A DNA stretch of 14,928 nucleotides from JBJKRW01 sp046704445 (GCA_046704445.1 JBJKRW010000015.1:1-14928), one strand, 5' to 3'; counted from the first letter of the stretch, positions 7,264 to 14,847 are shown. Notes: generated from the letters alone by a model not told the origin. Program-made: numbers and translations.

Positions 7264-8346
7264 CTATAAAGAAGTCGTTTCCAAAAGAAAGTCTCTGAGA
7301 ATGGTGTAATAATCTTCCAGGCTTTTTATATCCACCCATTCGTCATCGGTATGAAGCCCGTATCCTACAGGGCCGAATGTTATCCCGTCGTTGCCGACGC
7401 GGGTAAAATGACGAACATCGGAACCGCCGTGTTTTGCGATTGTTCCCGTGTTTTTTCCGGAAACACGTTTGACTATTTTCTTCAGGAGAGCAATGTGGGG
7501 GTTTTTTTCGTCAGAAAAATGTGCCGATTCCTTCGTAATGATTTCAAACACCGCGTCTTCGGGGAGCGCTTTTTTCAGGCGATCAACAATAGACGATCCG
7601 TCTTCCGGGATATACCGGATATCCAGTTGTGCGGTACAGTCTTCGGGTACCTTATTGGTTGTCTGGTTTGATGTTTCGATGCGGGCGACGTTGACTGTGG
7701 TTTTCCACTCCTCTTTTGTCGGTTCGGGAAATTGTTTATACAGGGAGGTCAGCGCCGAGTTCATTTTTCCGATTGCGTTTTTTCCTTGCCACAGATATGC
7801 TCCGTGGGCAGCTTTTCCTTTGGTCTTTATGTTCGCCCAGATGATCCCCTTGGCCTTATTGTTGATTCCGAAGTTTGTTCCCTCTCCCGCAATCACGAAT
7901 TCCGCTCTAATTCCTTGATCAACTTGGTATTTTGCAGCCTTGAATCCGCCCACTTCCTCATCCGTAACGATTTGCAAAGCGGCGGGGTAAGGAAGCTGTT
8001 TTGCAATATCCGAAAACACCAGAATTTCTGCCGCCGCAGCGGATTTCATGTCAAAGGCGCCCCTGCCGTACAGTTTTCCGTCTTTTTCAAACGGCTTGTA
8101 CTGATAGTCTTTTCCCGGAACCACGTCAAGATGCGCATTAAGGATTATTTTAAATTTTTTTGGCCGCGATTTTGTATTGTAAAACAAAACGCTCGGGACG
8201 CCATCTTTTTCAAAATCTTCCCGGGAGAATTCGTTTCCCACCTTTTTTATTGCAAGCGCCAAAACACGCCGAAGTTCTTTTGTGTTATTTTTTGTGGAGG
8301 GAACGGTGATGAGATTTTTTGCGAACTCGACAATTCGGTTTTTCAT
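7264..8346 (-). CDS. M20 family metallo-deacylase (ArgE/DapE-like; likely N-acyl-amino-acid desuccinylase)
   Basis: The 360-aa protein is a dinuclear-zinc M20 hydrolase. Metal and catalytic residues are visible: His72/Asp74 (NAHLDVVP), bridging Asp99 (GRGAFDMKS), catalytic Glu130 with Glu131 (TDEEVGG), Glu155 (GEGTN in place of the usual GEPT), and His332 (GYGLHTDDEW). The dimerisation domain (about 165-275) contains GKAAHGA. Such enzymes remove acetyl, succinyl or aminoacyl groups from amino acids. Next to an NSAR-like racemase and a COG3375-type GNAT, the best inference is hydrolysis of N-succinyl-L-amino acids. It starts 12 nt after the HisC-like gene and can be co-transcribed with it under the attenuator. 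It also has a possible promoter of its own: an extended -10 (TGATACAAT) overlaps the preceding TGA. A peptidase role is the main alternative. Confidence 0.88.
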   Translation of the reverse strand: MKNRIVEFAKNLITVPSTKNNTKELRRVLALAIKKVGNEFSREDFEKDGVPSVLFYNTKSRPKKFKIILNAHLDVVPGKDYQYKPFEKDGKLYGRGAFDMKSAAAAEILVFSDIAKQLPYPAALQIVTDEEVGGFKAAKYQVDQGIRAEFVIAGEGTNFGINNKAKGIIWANIKTKGKAAHGAYLWQGKNAIGKMNSALTSLYKQFPEPTKEEWKTTVNVARIETSNQTTNKVPEDCTAQLDIRYIPEDGSSIVDRLKKALPEDAVFEIITKESAHFSDEKNPHIALLKKIVKRVSGKNTGTIAKHGGSDVRHFTRVGNDGITFGPVGYGLHTDDEWVDIKSLEDYYTILRDFLLETTSL

Positions 8347-8352
8347 ACATAT

Positions 8353-8358
8353 ATTGTA
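8353..8358 (-). promoter_or_regulatory. Extended -10 box of the M20 gene
   Basis: TACAAT preceded by TGA on the minus strand ends 6 nt before the ATG at 8346, so transcription would begin at about the start codon. No -35 is recognisable. It sits at the stop codon of the upstream gene. Confidence 0.35.
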
Positions 8359-10260
8359 TCACATATCGGATTGCTGGATTGTGACGGATTGGGGGTCGTG
8401 TACGAGTTCGTACAGCATGTAGAAGACGCGCGAGGCTACTTCAGGAGCGTCATGTATATCGCTTGGAATGCGCAGTCTGAAACCGGTAATATTTGTAAGC
8501 GGATGCGTGTCTGCAAATTCTTCTCCGGCTTCACAGGTTACTCTCCAACGTTCGGAAAGAATTTTTCCTACGGAAACGCCCAATTGTTTCAAGCCGGACT
8601 GTTCCAGCAACTGATCGGCCCCCTCTATGCGGGCATATAATATGCTTGCACTTGGATGGGTAGAGGCAATTGTAATTTTAATACCCGGACAACTGCGATC
8701 AAGTTCTGCATTAACCTGACGGAATGAGTTAATCAGGGCTTCTTTCCCTTTTTCTACCAATGCCCTGGATTCCTCAAGATGAGAATACATGGTTTCGGGA
8801 TCGAGTACGGAAGAGATAAGTTGATATGTTTTTGGCGTGACCGGACTTGTAATTTTGGAACGGTTCATAATTTCGGATACCGTTTCTCCCATGATGCCGT
8901 ATCCTATACGTTCTCCGGCCATTCCCATTGATTTTGAAAACGAACCCAAAACAGAAAGGTTGGAATATGTATTTACCAATCTGTAATAGTCATCGACGTT
9001 TAACATGAGGTCGCCGTATGCAAGATCCAATAAAACAAAATGTCCTTTTTCTTGAGCTACTCTCAAAAACTCCTCAACTTCCTGAACGGCATACACGTGT
9101 CCGGACGGATTGCTTGGAATGTCTATATATAAAATACTGGGGACGCTTTCTTCCTCTCTGATAAACTCCTTAAAAGCCTGCAGATTGTTGCCGAAATCAA
9201 GCGTATGGTCGTGTTGAAAAGCCTGGTATTTTTTTCCGTTTCTCAGTGCGTGTTGTTTTATATACGGAAAATGTGCTCCGAGTCCTACAACCCGATCGAA
9301 AGGAAGGACTCCGATCATTTGATCGAGCACATCATAACTTCCTTCACCCCAATATACGCGGTCATTAGGAAGAGGAAGTCCATACCGTCCTAATAAATGT
9401 CGGCCCATCTGTTTTTCAAGATGTGAGGAGCCTTTTGACTCAGGGTTTTGCATCCTATGCCGGGGAAGCATAAATACCATTCTCATATTGTTGTACGCAT
9501 CAAATAAAGGACGGGGAAGAATGGCGTAGCCGATTTCACCGCGGGTACCCGTTAAAATCACATGTCCGTCATTTTCCGAAAGCTCTTTGTATTTGCCTTG
9601 CGGATCATGTAATACAAGAAGATGATTATTTTGCATGGCCGCATCATATATGCGCGCAATATCCCCTATCTGTATATCTTCGGATGCGTCTACGAATATG
9701 ACGCTTTGTTTATTATGCTCGGCGTATTGTACCAAAAGCTCTCCCTTGTTTCCGTCAAGATTTTTTACGATAATTTTCGGATTGGCGACTCTCCCTTCGG
9801 GAAGCTCAAAAATCTCTTGGTCGCTTTGGCAATATACCAGCGGAGCGGATTTTTCGGGAAGAGTCCTTGCGATTTCGTCAACAATCCTTTTGTGCGACGT
9901 GCGTACAATAACCTGATCCGGATCCACAGAATCCGCTAATTTAATGTCAGTCAATATGCGTCGGCTAAAATCCGCCGCATACGGATGAGGGTAGTTTATC
10001 TGTGCGTCTATTCCTTTCGGTTGGATAAGCGAACTTCCGAGACCGCACTCAATAGGTTTCAAACCTGTCGGCCGGATTATTGCTTCATGGTTCTTTCCGT
10101 TTACATATCCGTGGAAATGTTCCTGATTGGTCCTGATCCCGGCACGGATCACTGCAGGAAGAGGCATAATGGTTGTCCGGGCCGGACTTGAGGCAGACTT
10201 AAGCAGCTCAGGGCAAACCGAGAGCACATCTGTTTCGGGTAAATGTGTTGAAATGGTCAT
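8359..10260 (-). CDS. HisC-like PLP aminotransferase with duplicated degenerate N-terminal half
   Basis: The 633-aa protein is far longer than the 350-400 aa usual for class I/II aminotransferases. Residues about 285-620 form a complete HisC-like fold-type-I unit. GEGS (305-308) should bind the PLP phosphate, followed by NPSG (384-387), Asp412 and Tyr415 (LDLAY), the PLP Lys443 in SFSKSMGMAGERIGYG, and the carboxylate-binding GFRLRIP near 593-599. Residues about 73-262 repeat the large domain. D115-P135 aligns without gaps to D300-P320, VIFVD (187-191) to ILYID (376-380), and GEIGYAIL (241-248) to the ERIGYGIM segment (450-457). In the first copy the Lys-bearing segment is deleted and NPSG and GEGS are lost. 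The first copy should not bind PLP covalently. The gene lies directly behind a phenylalanine attenuator, so an aromatic amino acid substrate is inferred. There is no Shine-Dalgarno sequence before the ATG at 10260. Confidence 0.85.
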   Translation of the reverse strand: MTISTHLPETDVLSVCPELLKSASSPARTTIMPLPAVIRAGIRTNQEHFHGYVNGKNHEAIIRPTGLKPIECGLGSSLIQPKGIDAQINYPHPYAADFSRRILTDIKLADSVDPDQVIVRTSHKRIVDEIARTLPEKSAPLVYCQSDQEIFELPEGRVANPKIIVKNLDGNKGELLVQYAEHNKQSVIFVDASEDIQIGDIARIYDAAMQNNHLLVLHDPQGKYKELSENDGHVILTGTRGEIGYAILPRPLFDAYNNMRMVFMLPRHRMQNPESKGSSHLEKQMGRHLLGRYGLPLPNDRVYWGEGSYDVLDQMIGVLPFDRVVGLGAHFPYIKQHALRNGKKYQAFQHDHTLDFGNNLQAFKEFIREEESVPSILYIDIPSNPSGHVYAVQEVEEFLRVAQEKGHFVLLDLAYGDLMLNVDDYYRLVNTYSNLSVLGSFSKSMGMAGERIGYGIMGETVSEIMNRSKITSPVTPKTYQLISSVLDPETMYSHLEESRALVEKGKEALINSFRQVNAELDRSCPGIKITIASTHPSASILYARIEGADQLLEQSGLKQLGVSVGKILSERWRVTCEAGEEFADTHPLTNITGFRLRIPSDIHDAPEVASRVFYMLYELVHDPQSVTIQQSDM

Positions 10261-10266
10261 ATAACT

Positions 10267-10291
10267 AAAAAACCCCGCGGTTGGCGGGGCT
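10267..10291 (-). terminator. Intrinsic terminator (attenuator arm 3:4)
   Basis: On the minus strand CCCCGC (10284-10289) pairs with GCGGGG (10273-10278) around loop CAACC, extended by G-U and A-U pairs, and is followed by six U (10267-10272). It ends 6 nt before the ATG of the HisC-like gene. There is no room for a promoter between them, so the gene must be transcribed through it. Confidence 0.9.
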
Positions 10292-10387
10292 ATAAATTAC
10301 AAAAAATGTAAATTACAGGGAATCCCCGCAAACCAAGGGGTTAAAAAAGAAAAAGAAACTTTTATTTCCTGTAATTTTCATAGTGAA
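10268..10387 (-). promoter_or_regulatory. Phenylalanine transcription attenuator
   Basis: The leader from about 10387 contains the elements of translation-coupled attenuation. A Phe-run leader peptide lies at 10313-10381. Segment 1 is CCCC at 10337-10340, directly after the Phe codons. Segment 2 is GCGGGG at 10324-10329, segment 3 is CCCCGC at 10284-10289, and segment 4 is GCGGGG at 10273-10278 plus the U-run. Pairing 1:2 leaves 3:4 (terminator) free to form; 2:3 is the antiterminator with 6 perfect G-C pairs. A ribosome stalled on Phe codons would cover segment 1 and favour 2:3. A perfect 10-bp long-range stem (10368-10377 with 10310-10319) can also close the untranslated leader. Confidence 0.85.
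10313..10381 (-). CDS. Phe-rich leader peptide of the attenuator
   Basis: This is a 22-codon ORF on the minus strand: MKITGNKS, then five consecutive Phe codons (TTC TTT TTC TTT TTT, codons 9-13), then NPLVCGDSL and a TAA stop. Its layout parallels the enterobacterial pheA and pheST leaders (a short ORF with clustered Phe codons ahead of a terminator). It starts about 6 nt from the predicted transcription start and has no Shine-Dalgarno, so it is probably translated as a near-leaderless message. Its product is presumed to have no function beyond sensing charged tRNA-Phe. The codons after the Phe run encode attenuator segments 1 and 2. Confidence 0.85.
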   Translation of the reverse strand: MKITGNKSFFFFFNPLVCGDSL

Positions 10388-10393
10388 GTTCTT

Positions 10394-10422
10394 ATTATAT
10401 CAAACAGGCGCATAAATATCAA
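10394..10422 (-). promoter_or_regulatory. Promoter of the attenuated HisC-like operon
   Basis: TTGATA (10417-10422) and TATAAT (10394-10399) on the minus strand are exactly 17 nt apart. The -35 box overlaps the TGA stop of the racemase gene. The predicted start is near 10387, 6 nt before the leader-peptide ATG. It is the best promoter in the window. Confidence 0.75.
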
Positions 10423-11576
10423 AAGGAAACGGAAAATAATTTTTTCCCGAGTTTGTTTATTGTCCGCCGGTTTATTTCACAACCGGTTGATACGGCGTTT
10501 GTAAGAGAATATCCGCCATTTTTTGACACAAGAGGAGTTTTGGTAACGTCTTCTTCAAAATACGAACCGGTAGGGGAGAAGTGGTCTCCTGGCAACGATA
10601 TTTCTTTCAACGCGTTAAAATTTAGGTTAAATGCTTTTCCCCATGCGCTGTCCAGCATTCCGCCGATCCATGTTTTTACGCCTTTTTTTCCGCAGAATCT
10701 TGCGATATTTATAGCCTCATAAAAGCCCGAAACTCTTGGGGGTTTTATGTTGATGATCAGCCGGTCAAGAATTTTATTCTTTTCCCAAAGAAAGACCGCC
10801 CGTTTTGCGTCGTCGAGTGAATGAACGCTTTCGTCAAGGCAAATCGGCGTTTTAATGTGTCTGGATATTTCGCTATGATAAATAACATCGTCGTCGTAGA
10901 GCGGCTGCTCGATAAGGAGAAGACCGTATTGATCCAGGGGCTTGAGGAGCTTCCAGTTTTCCATGGTATAGGATGAATTTGCGTCGATCTGCAAAAGCAT
11001 GTGCGGATATTGCTCTCTTAAGGACTTTACTGCCGTAAGTTCAAAACCCGGCCACACTTTTACTTTCAAACGCTTATAGCCCAGCGCCACCGCGTGCGCC
11101 GCTTTTTCCAAAACCTGTTCTTTTGTTTTTCCTCCTATGCTGACTCCTACCGAAAAAACCCGTTTTGAACCTCTCCACAGTTTCCAGAGGGGTTTGTGTT
11201 CTTTTTGCGCGATAATATCCCAAAACGCAGCTTCTACTCCGCTTTTTGCAAAGTTCGCGCCCTTAATCCACGCGTAGCTCTTACGGAGATCTTCGACGTC
11301 CAAAAACCTCCCATATTCATCCTGATGTTTTTTAACTGCAGGCATAATGAATTTTTCCAGGGAAGTAAGTACGGAATAATAGTCGCTTTCCGGTTTGTAT
11401 GCGGGGTCGGTAAGTGTGGGAATTTCTCCGAACCCTACATATCCATCGTTTGTGGTAATCTTGACGAACGGCCTTGGCAATTGTTTATAGGTGCCGAACG
11501 AGGTGGTGAATGGGTGAACAAGGTTAAGCAAAACGAGAAATACTTCCGCGCGCTTTAAGATAATTTTTTTGGCCAT
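10419..11576 (-). CDS. N-acylamino-acid racemase / o-succinylbenzoate synthase-like enolase-superfamily enzyme
   Basis: The 385-aa protein is a muconate-lactonising-subgroup enolase. It has the substrate-loop motif HPFTTSFGT (21-29) and the acid/base KxK (GYKRLKVKV, Lys171/Lys173). The Mg2+ ligands are Asp198 (DANSSYT), Glu223 (IEQPL) and Asp248 (CLDES), and the opposite-face Lys278 lies in IINIKPPRVSG. A GGML motif (306-309) and LPGD (328-331) follow. PFTTSFGT, KVKxxPG and CLDES together resemble NSAR/OSBS enzymes more than dipeptide epimerases. NSARs interconvert D- and L-N-succinyl-amino acids. No menaquinone genes are adjacent, but a COG3375-type GNAT and an M20 deacylase are, which favours NSAR. 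The usual Glu in GGMLE is Asp309 here. The ATG at 11576 follows TACAAT by 5 nt and has no Shine-Dalgarno. OSBS or dipeptide epimerase activity remains possible. Confidence 0.85.
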   Translation of the reverse strand: MAKKIILKRAEVFLVLLNLVHPFTTSFGTYKQLPRPFVKITTNDGYVGFGEIPTLTDPAYKPESDYYSVLTSLEKFIMPAVKKHQDEYGRFLDVEDLRKSYAWIKGANFAKSGVEAAFWDIIAQKEHKPLWKLWRGSKRVFSVGVSIGGKTKEQVLEKAAHAVALGYKRLKVKVWPGFELTAVKSLREQYPHMLLQIDANSSYTMENWKLLKPLDQYGLLLIEQPLYDDDVIYHSEISRHIKTPICLDESVHSLDDAKRAVFLWEKNKILDRLIINIKPPRVSGFYEAINIARFCGKKGVKTWIGGMLDSAWGKAFNLNFNALKEISLPGDHFSPTGSYFEEDVTKTPLVSKNGGYSLTNAVSTGCEINRRTINKLGKKLFSVSF

Positions 11577-11581
11577 AGGAT

Positions 11582-11587
11582 ATTGTA
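11582..11587 (-). promoter_or_regulatory. -10 box of the racemase gene
   Basis: TACAAT on the minus strand ends 5 nt before the ATG at 11576, in the 35-nt gap after the GNAT gene. The -35 region is weak. If active, it gives a leaderless mRNA. Confidence 0.35.
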
Positions 11588-11611
11588 TCGGTTTTTGAAA
11601 AAAACGTCTTA

Positions 11612-13126
11612 TTATTCTCTTGCCAAAATAAAGTATGCCTCGGAAATCCTGGGTTCACCGCCTTCTCTATGGAAGTCGTTTGCGGTTCCGACGACGCGGT
11701 AGCCTCTTGCCATGAGTCGAGGAAAAACCCCTCTCATAGCACGAAGATAGTCTGTTTCGTTCCAAGTTTTCGGTCTGATCGGGTAACGAAGCTTTGATGC
11801 AAAGGAATCTTCCGTGGCAACCGGAAATGTCCTGGCCTCTCCTACGGTATATCTATGTTTCGGTTCTTCTCCCGTTATGTGTCGTATGAACGCCGGATCA
11901 TTTAAATCCATACTGACCAGAAAGCGGTCTGTCGGGACATCATCATATCTTCCGACATTGGTAGCTGAGGCATATTCATCTGCGTGATATTCAACACCTA
12001 CCGCTCCCAGTATGTCAAGATTCAGGTGGTGATTTGCCGCCTCTCGTTCATATCCGGGTTTATAGGTCCAGATTACTTTATCAAATCCGGCATTATGCGC
12101 GCGCAGCACCTGGGCCAATTTGATCATGCGCATTACTCCCTGCGATTCATAGTCCGGATCGGTTGATGCCATATGTGAAAACAGTACGAGTTTGTCGTCT
12201 TTTAATCCGGGAAAACCGAATACGAAACTCACGATTTTTCCGTCAACGGTCGCGATCAGCATACTGTTTTCTATGGTATTAAACGCATCCAACTCAGGAG
12301 ATCTGACAAGGAGCCCGCTTTCTTGTTCGGTCTTAGTTCTCCAGCCTTTACGCTGGAGTTCTATAATGGCGCTATAATCAGCCATGCTTGGTTGTCTGAT
12401 AACTACGCGCTTTCCGTCTTTTGTGAGCGCTTCTAATACAAAATATCCTTCTCCGCGCGGAGAGGTAAATCCAAGATCTGCCCGCGAGTAAAACCCGTAT
12501 TGATTCTTTTTAATAGCCAGTAGCGCGCGTTTGACATTGCCCGGCGTGTGAGTTCCCGCTCCTTCTGGTGCGCTTTCGAAAGGAAACAAGGGGGAGAGTA
12601 AATGATTGCCGGGTCCTCCGTTGACATTGACTCCCAATCGTGCGGCGTCAAAAAAAACCGCATCATGCGCCATTTGTACCGCTTCCGGTTGGCCGGCAGC
12701 AAGAGATTTGGGTTCAAATATCTCGAGTCCGGTTGGTCCGAATCCAAGAAAGCCCATACTTACCGCAAGCGGCTCCCCTTTGCTACCAATAACCATTGCT
12801 CCGGCCCCGCATTTTTTGGTCATGGTGGCAAGATGGGACGGCACAGAGAGGCCCCTCTGCTGGGTAATAAATTCGGCTGCCTTTTCGGCCGCATCGGCAC
12901 CGTTGATTCTTACGGCTTGTCTTCCTCCCGGAAACTCGTATCCGGTTGCAGTCGTTTGTATGCCGTTTGTGGGAAGAATTTGTTCCTCTAAAACCATTCT
13001 TCCTGCTTTTGCCTGACTTGACAAAGCGCGAGCAAAAGCATCATGTTCCGCAAGAAACAGAGGCGTGGTGTTTTCCCCCCTTCTTAAAACGTTTTCAGTC
13101 ATCCTCGCCGATGGTGCAGTTGTCAT
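11612..13126 (-). CDS. GNAT N-acyltransferase (COG3375-like), enlarged
   Basis: The 504-aa protein contains a GNAT domain at about residues 238-410. It resembles the COG3375 group: LFSHMASTDPDYESQGVMRMIKLAQ (split here as FSHMASTDPDY, 316-326, then ESQGVMRMIK), IWTYKP (352-357), NLDILGAVGVEY (369-380) and VPTDRFLV (397-404). Members next to NSAR genes act as N-succinyltransferases for D-amino acids. The acetyl-CoA-loop RGxGxG is relaxed to SQGVMR. The family is usually about 200-300 aa. Here a 235-aa N-terminal region (with MVIGSKGEPLAVSMGFLGFG at 111-130 echoing MLIATVDGKIVSFVFGFPGL at 289-308) looks like a degenerate first GNAT copy, and about 90 unassigned residues follow at the C-terminus. 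It lies 27 nt after the class III aminotransferase and 35 nt before the racemase. Succinyl versus acetyl donor cannot be read from sequence. Confidence 0.75.
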   Translation of the reverse strand: MTTAPSARMTENVLRRGENTTPLFLAEHDAFARALSSQAKAGRMVLEEQILPTNGIQTTATGYEFPGGRQAVRINGADAAEKAAEFITQQRGLSVPSHLATMTKKCGAGAMVIGSKGEPLAVSMGFLGFGPTGLEIFEPKSLAAGQPEAVQMAHDAVFFDAARLGVNVNGGPGNHLLSPLFPFESAPEGAGTHTPGNVKRALLAIKKNQYGFYSRADLGFTSPRGEGYFVLEALTKDGKRVVIRQPSMADYSAIIELQRKGWRTKTEQESGLLVRSPELDAFNTIENSMLIATVDGKIVSFVFGFPGLKDDKLVLFSHMASTDPDYESQGVMRMIKLAQVLRAHNAGFDKVIWTYKPGYEREAANHHLNLDILGAVGVEYHADEYASATNVGRYDDVPTDRFLVSMDLNDPAFIRHITGEEPKHRYTVGEARTFPVATEDSFASKLRYPIRPKTWNETDYLRAMRGVFPRLMARGYRVVGTANDFHREGGEPRISEAYFILARE

Positions 13127-13139
13127 AAGTTTATCCTAT

Positions 13140-13168
13140 ATTATAACAAATAATTATCGTTCTGCCAG
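13140..13168 (-). promoter_or_regulatory. Promoter of the GNAT gene
   Basis: CTGGCA (13163-13168) is 17 nt from TATAAT (13140-13145), which is also preceded by TGT (extended -10). The start near 13133 leaves about 7 nt of leader, containing AGGA, before the ATG at 13126. It would allow GNAT and racemase expression independent of the upstream aminotransferase. Confidence 0.5.
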
Positions 13169-14821
13169 TCCTGATGGGCCGCCTTTGTGTAAAATTGTAA
13201 ATGTTTGGTTTGATATGTGTCCGCGTTCGATCTCTTGAGCGGTTTCTCCTATGGTTTGAGCAAGAGAACGCCATACAATATCGGGCGCGTTAATCGGTGC
13301 ATGTATACGCAAACCATTGCGGGCTACGGTACCGGTTAAAACTCTTCTTTTTCCCAATAATTCGATCTGCACCATTTGATTATCTTTAACATCAAGAAAA
13401 AGATGTAATCCATGTCCGCGGACTCCTCTAATATATCCATCCGGATTAACGAATGGGGCAATGGTTTCGTCAAACACGCTTCTTTTTCTTGCAACCATTT
13501 CTAGTAATTCCGGCCTCATCAGGTCAACCGTCGTTATGGTTGCTGCCAGAGTTTGAGGGTGAGCAGAGTAGGTATTTAAACCTTGTGCCCGATCTAATAC
13601 CGCATACTCTTTGGGAAATATTACGGCTGATCCGGGAACAGCCCCATTTGTCATATTTTTTGCAACCGCCATGATAAAAGGAGGATTCTCCGGATAGCCT
13701 CCGCTTGTTACGTAAGCAGAGTCGCGCCAACGCTCTAGTAGATATTCAACGTCGAAAAACTTTCCTGATCTACCAAACCCTGTTTGTACTTCGTCGACAA
13801 TAAGCGGAATTTGTTCGTCAAGAGACAACTTCATAAGTTCTACAAAAAAATCCGGTTGCATGGTTATTCCGCCACCGTCCCCCTGAGTTGATTCAAAGAC
13901 CACGCATGATGCTTTTTTCCTCTTTATAAGCTCCCGAATCCCTTCAAGCGCGGGTTCTACGCCGTCTATTTTATCGGGAAATTCCATCTCGATAGAGTTT
14001 TGGTCTTCATGATGAAACATCTGATTAATTCCGCTTGTGACGCGACCTGCTCGGCCCTCGATGTTTCCATGATAGGCCTCTTTGAAAAAGATTGCTTTTC
14101 TTCTTCCGTTTTCTCCATGCGCCTTTTCGGTAAATTTTTCAGCAGCGGCTATTCCTACGGAAACCGCATCTCCTCCCGAATTAAACCACGCTACTTTTGC
14201 CCCGTCCCTTGGAATGGGGGCAACTGACAATAGAGCCTCGGCTGCAACGTCCATAAGGGGCCCCGGGGTATAAGGAGGACACTGTGCGCCGCCGGAAGTT
14301 GTGTTGATGGCTTCTGCGGCGACCATCTGTAGAGGATATCCTGCCCCGAAATTTGTAACAGTTGCGTTAGTTAATCCATCCAAAAACACATTTTCTCCGG
14401 GCCCAAAAAGTTCTTTGTGATTTGCGATCCAGACGCCTGCTTTTCCTATAACGCGGTTTAATGCGTAAGCTCCCATAACCGCCACAAATTGCCCGTCAGA
14501 TGTTGCACTGAGCAGAGGGGCCATTTTTCTACGATATTCTTCGATATCCCACCAGTCAAATTCTTTTCCCCTCAGTAATTCTTCAGCCATCTGTATCGAC
14601 ATTTCCGTTCCTTCGGTGAACCGACGGCAGGAATCCTGTGCGTCCATGTAGGCTTTTCCGCTTTCTACTTGTTTTCGTCTTTCTTCACCCAAATCCGGCC
14701 CCGCCAAATTTACAAGTCGTGTAGCATATTCTTGTGCTATATATGGGGTTGGGCCTTTTTCCAGTATGTGTGGAAATTCTCTTAACGTTAATGCATCTGT
14801 TCTGTTTTTTGCTTCGGTCAT
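13154..14821 (-). CDS. Class III PLP-dependent aminotransferase
   Basis: The 555-aa protein belongs to the ornithine/acetylornithine/4-aminobutyrate aminotransferase family. Motifs are NSGGDAV (214-220, the usual NSGTEA phosphate-binding site), YHGN (250-253), DEVQTGFGRSG (343-353, with the Asp that binds the PLP pyridine nitrogen), Lys388 in AVAKNMTNGAVPGSAVIFP as the Schiff-base lysine, NTYSAHPQTLAA (416-427) and RGHGLHLFLDV (468-478). It is longer than the typical 400-450 aa because of an N-terminal extension (about 1-110) of no recognised fold. It transfers an amino group, usually from a distal amine or omega position, to a keto acid; the substrate is unknown. It heads the visible cluster, 27 nt upstream of GNAT. 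The ATG at 14821 has no Shine-Dalgarno and is preceded 32 nt away by an intrinsic terminator, so expression probably depends on read-through. Confidence 0.87.
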   Translation of the reverse strand: MTEAKNRTDALTLREFPHILEKGPTPYIAQEYATRLVNLAGPDLGEERRKQVESGKAYMDAQDSCRRFTEGTEMSIQMAEELLRGKEFDWWDIEEYRRKMAPLLSATSDGQFVAVMGAYALNRVIGKAGVWIANHKELFGPGENVFLDGLTNATVTNFGAGYPLQMVAAEAINTTSGGAQCPPYTPGPLMDVAAEALLSVAPIPRDGAKVAWFNSGGDAVSVGIAAAEKFTEKAHGENGRRKAIFFKEAYHGNIEGRAGRVTSGINQMFHHEDQNSIEMEFPDKIDGVEPALEGIRELIKRKKASCVVFESTQGDGGGITMQPDFFVELMKLSLDEQIPLIVDEVQTGFGRSGKFFDVEYLLERWRDSAYVTSGGYPENPPFIMAVAKNMTNGAVPGSAVIFPKEYAVLDRAQGLNTYSAHPQTLAATITTVDLMRPELLEMVARKRSVFDETIAPFVNPDGYIRGVRGHGLHLFLDVKDNQMVQIELLGKRRVLTGTVARNGLRIHAPINAPDIVWRSLAQTIGETAQEIERGHISNQTFTILHKGGPSGLAER

Positions 14822-14847
14822 GTTTTTTGAAATAAACGTGTAACAAC

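Noticed and set aside
7732..8640. A 302-codon open frame on the plus strand, antisense to the M20 gene and the end of the HisC-like gene.
   Set aside because: It is the antisense shadow of two well-supported genes, spans their junction and shows no family motif or start signals.
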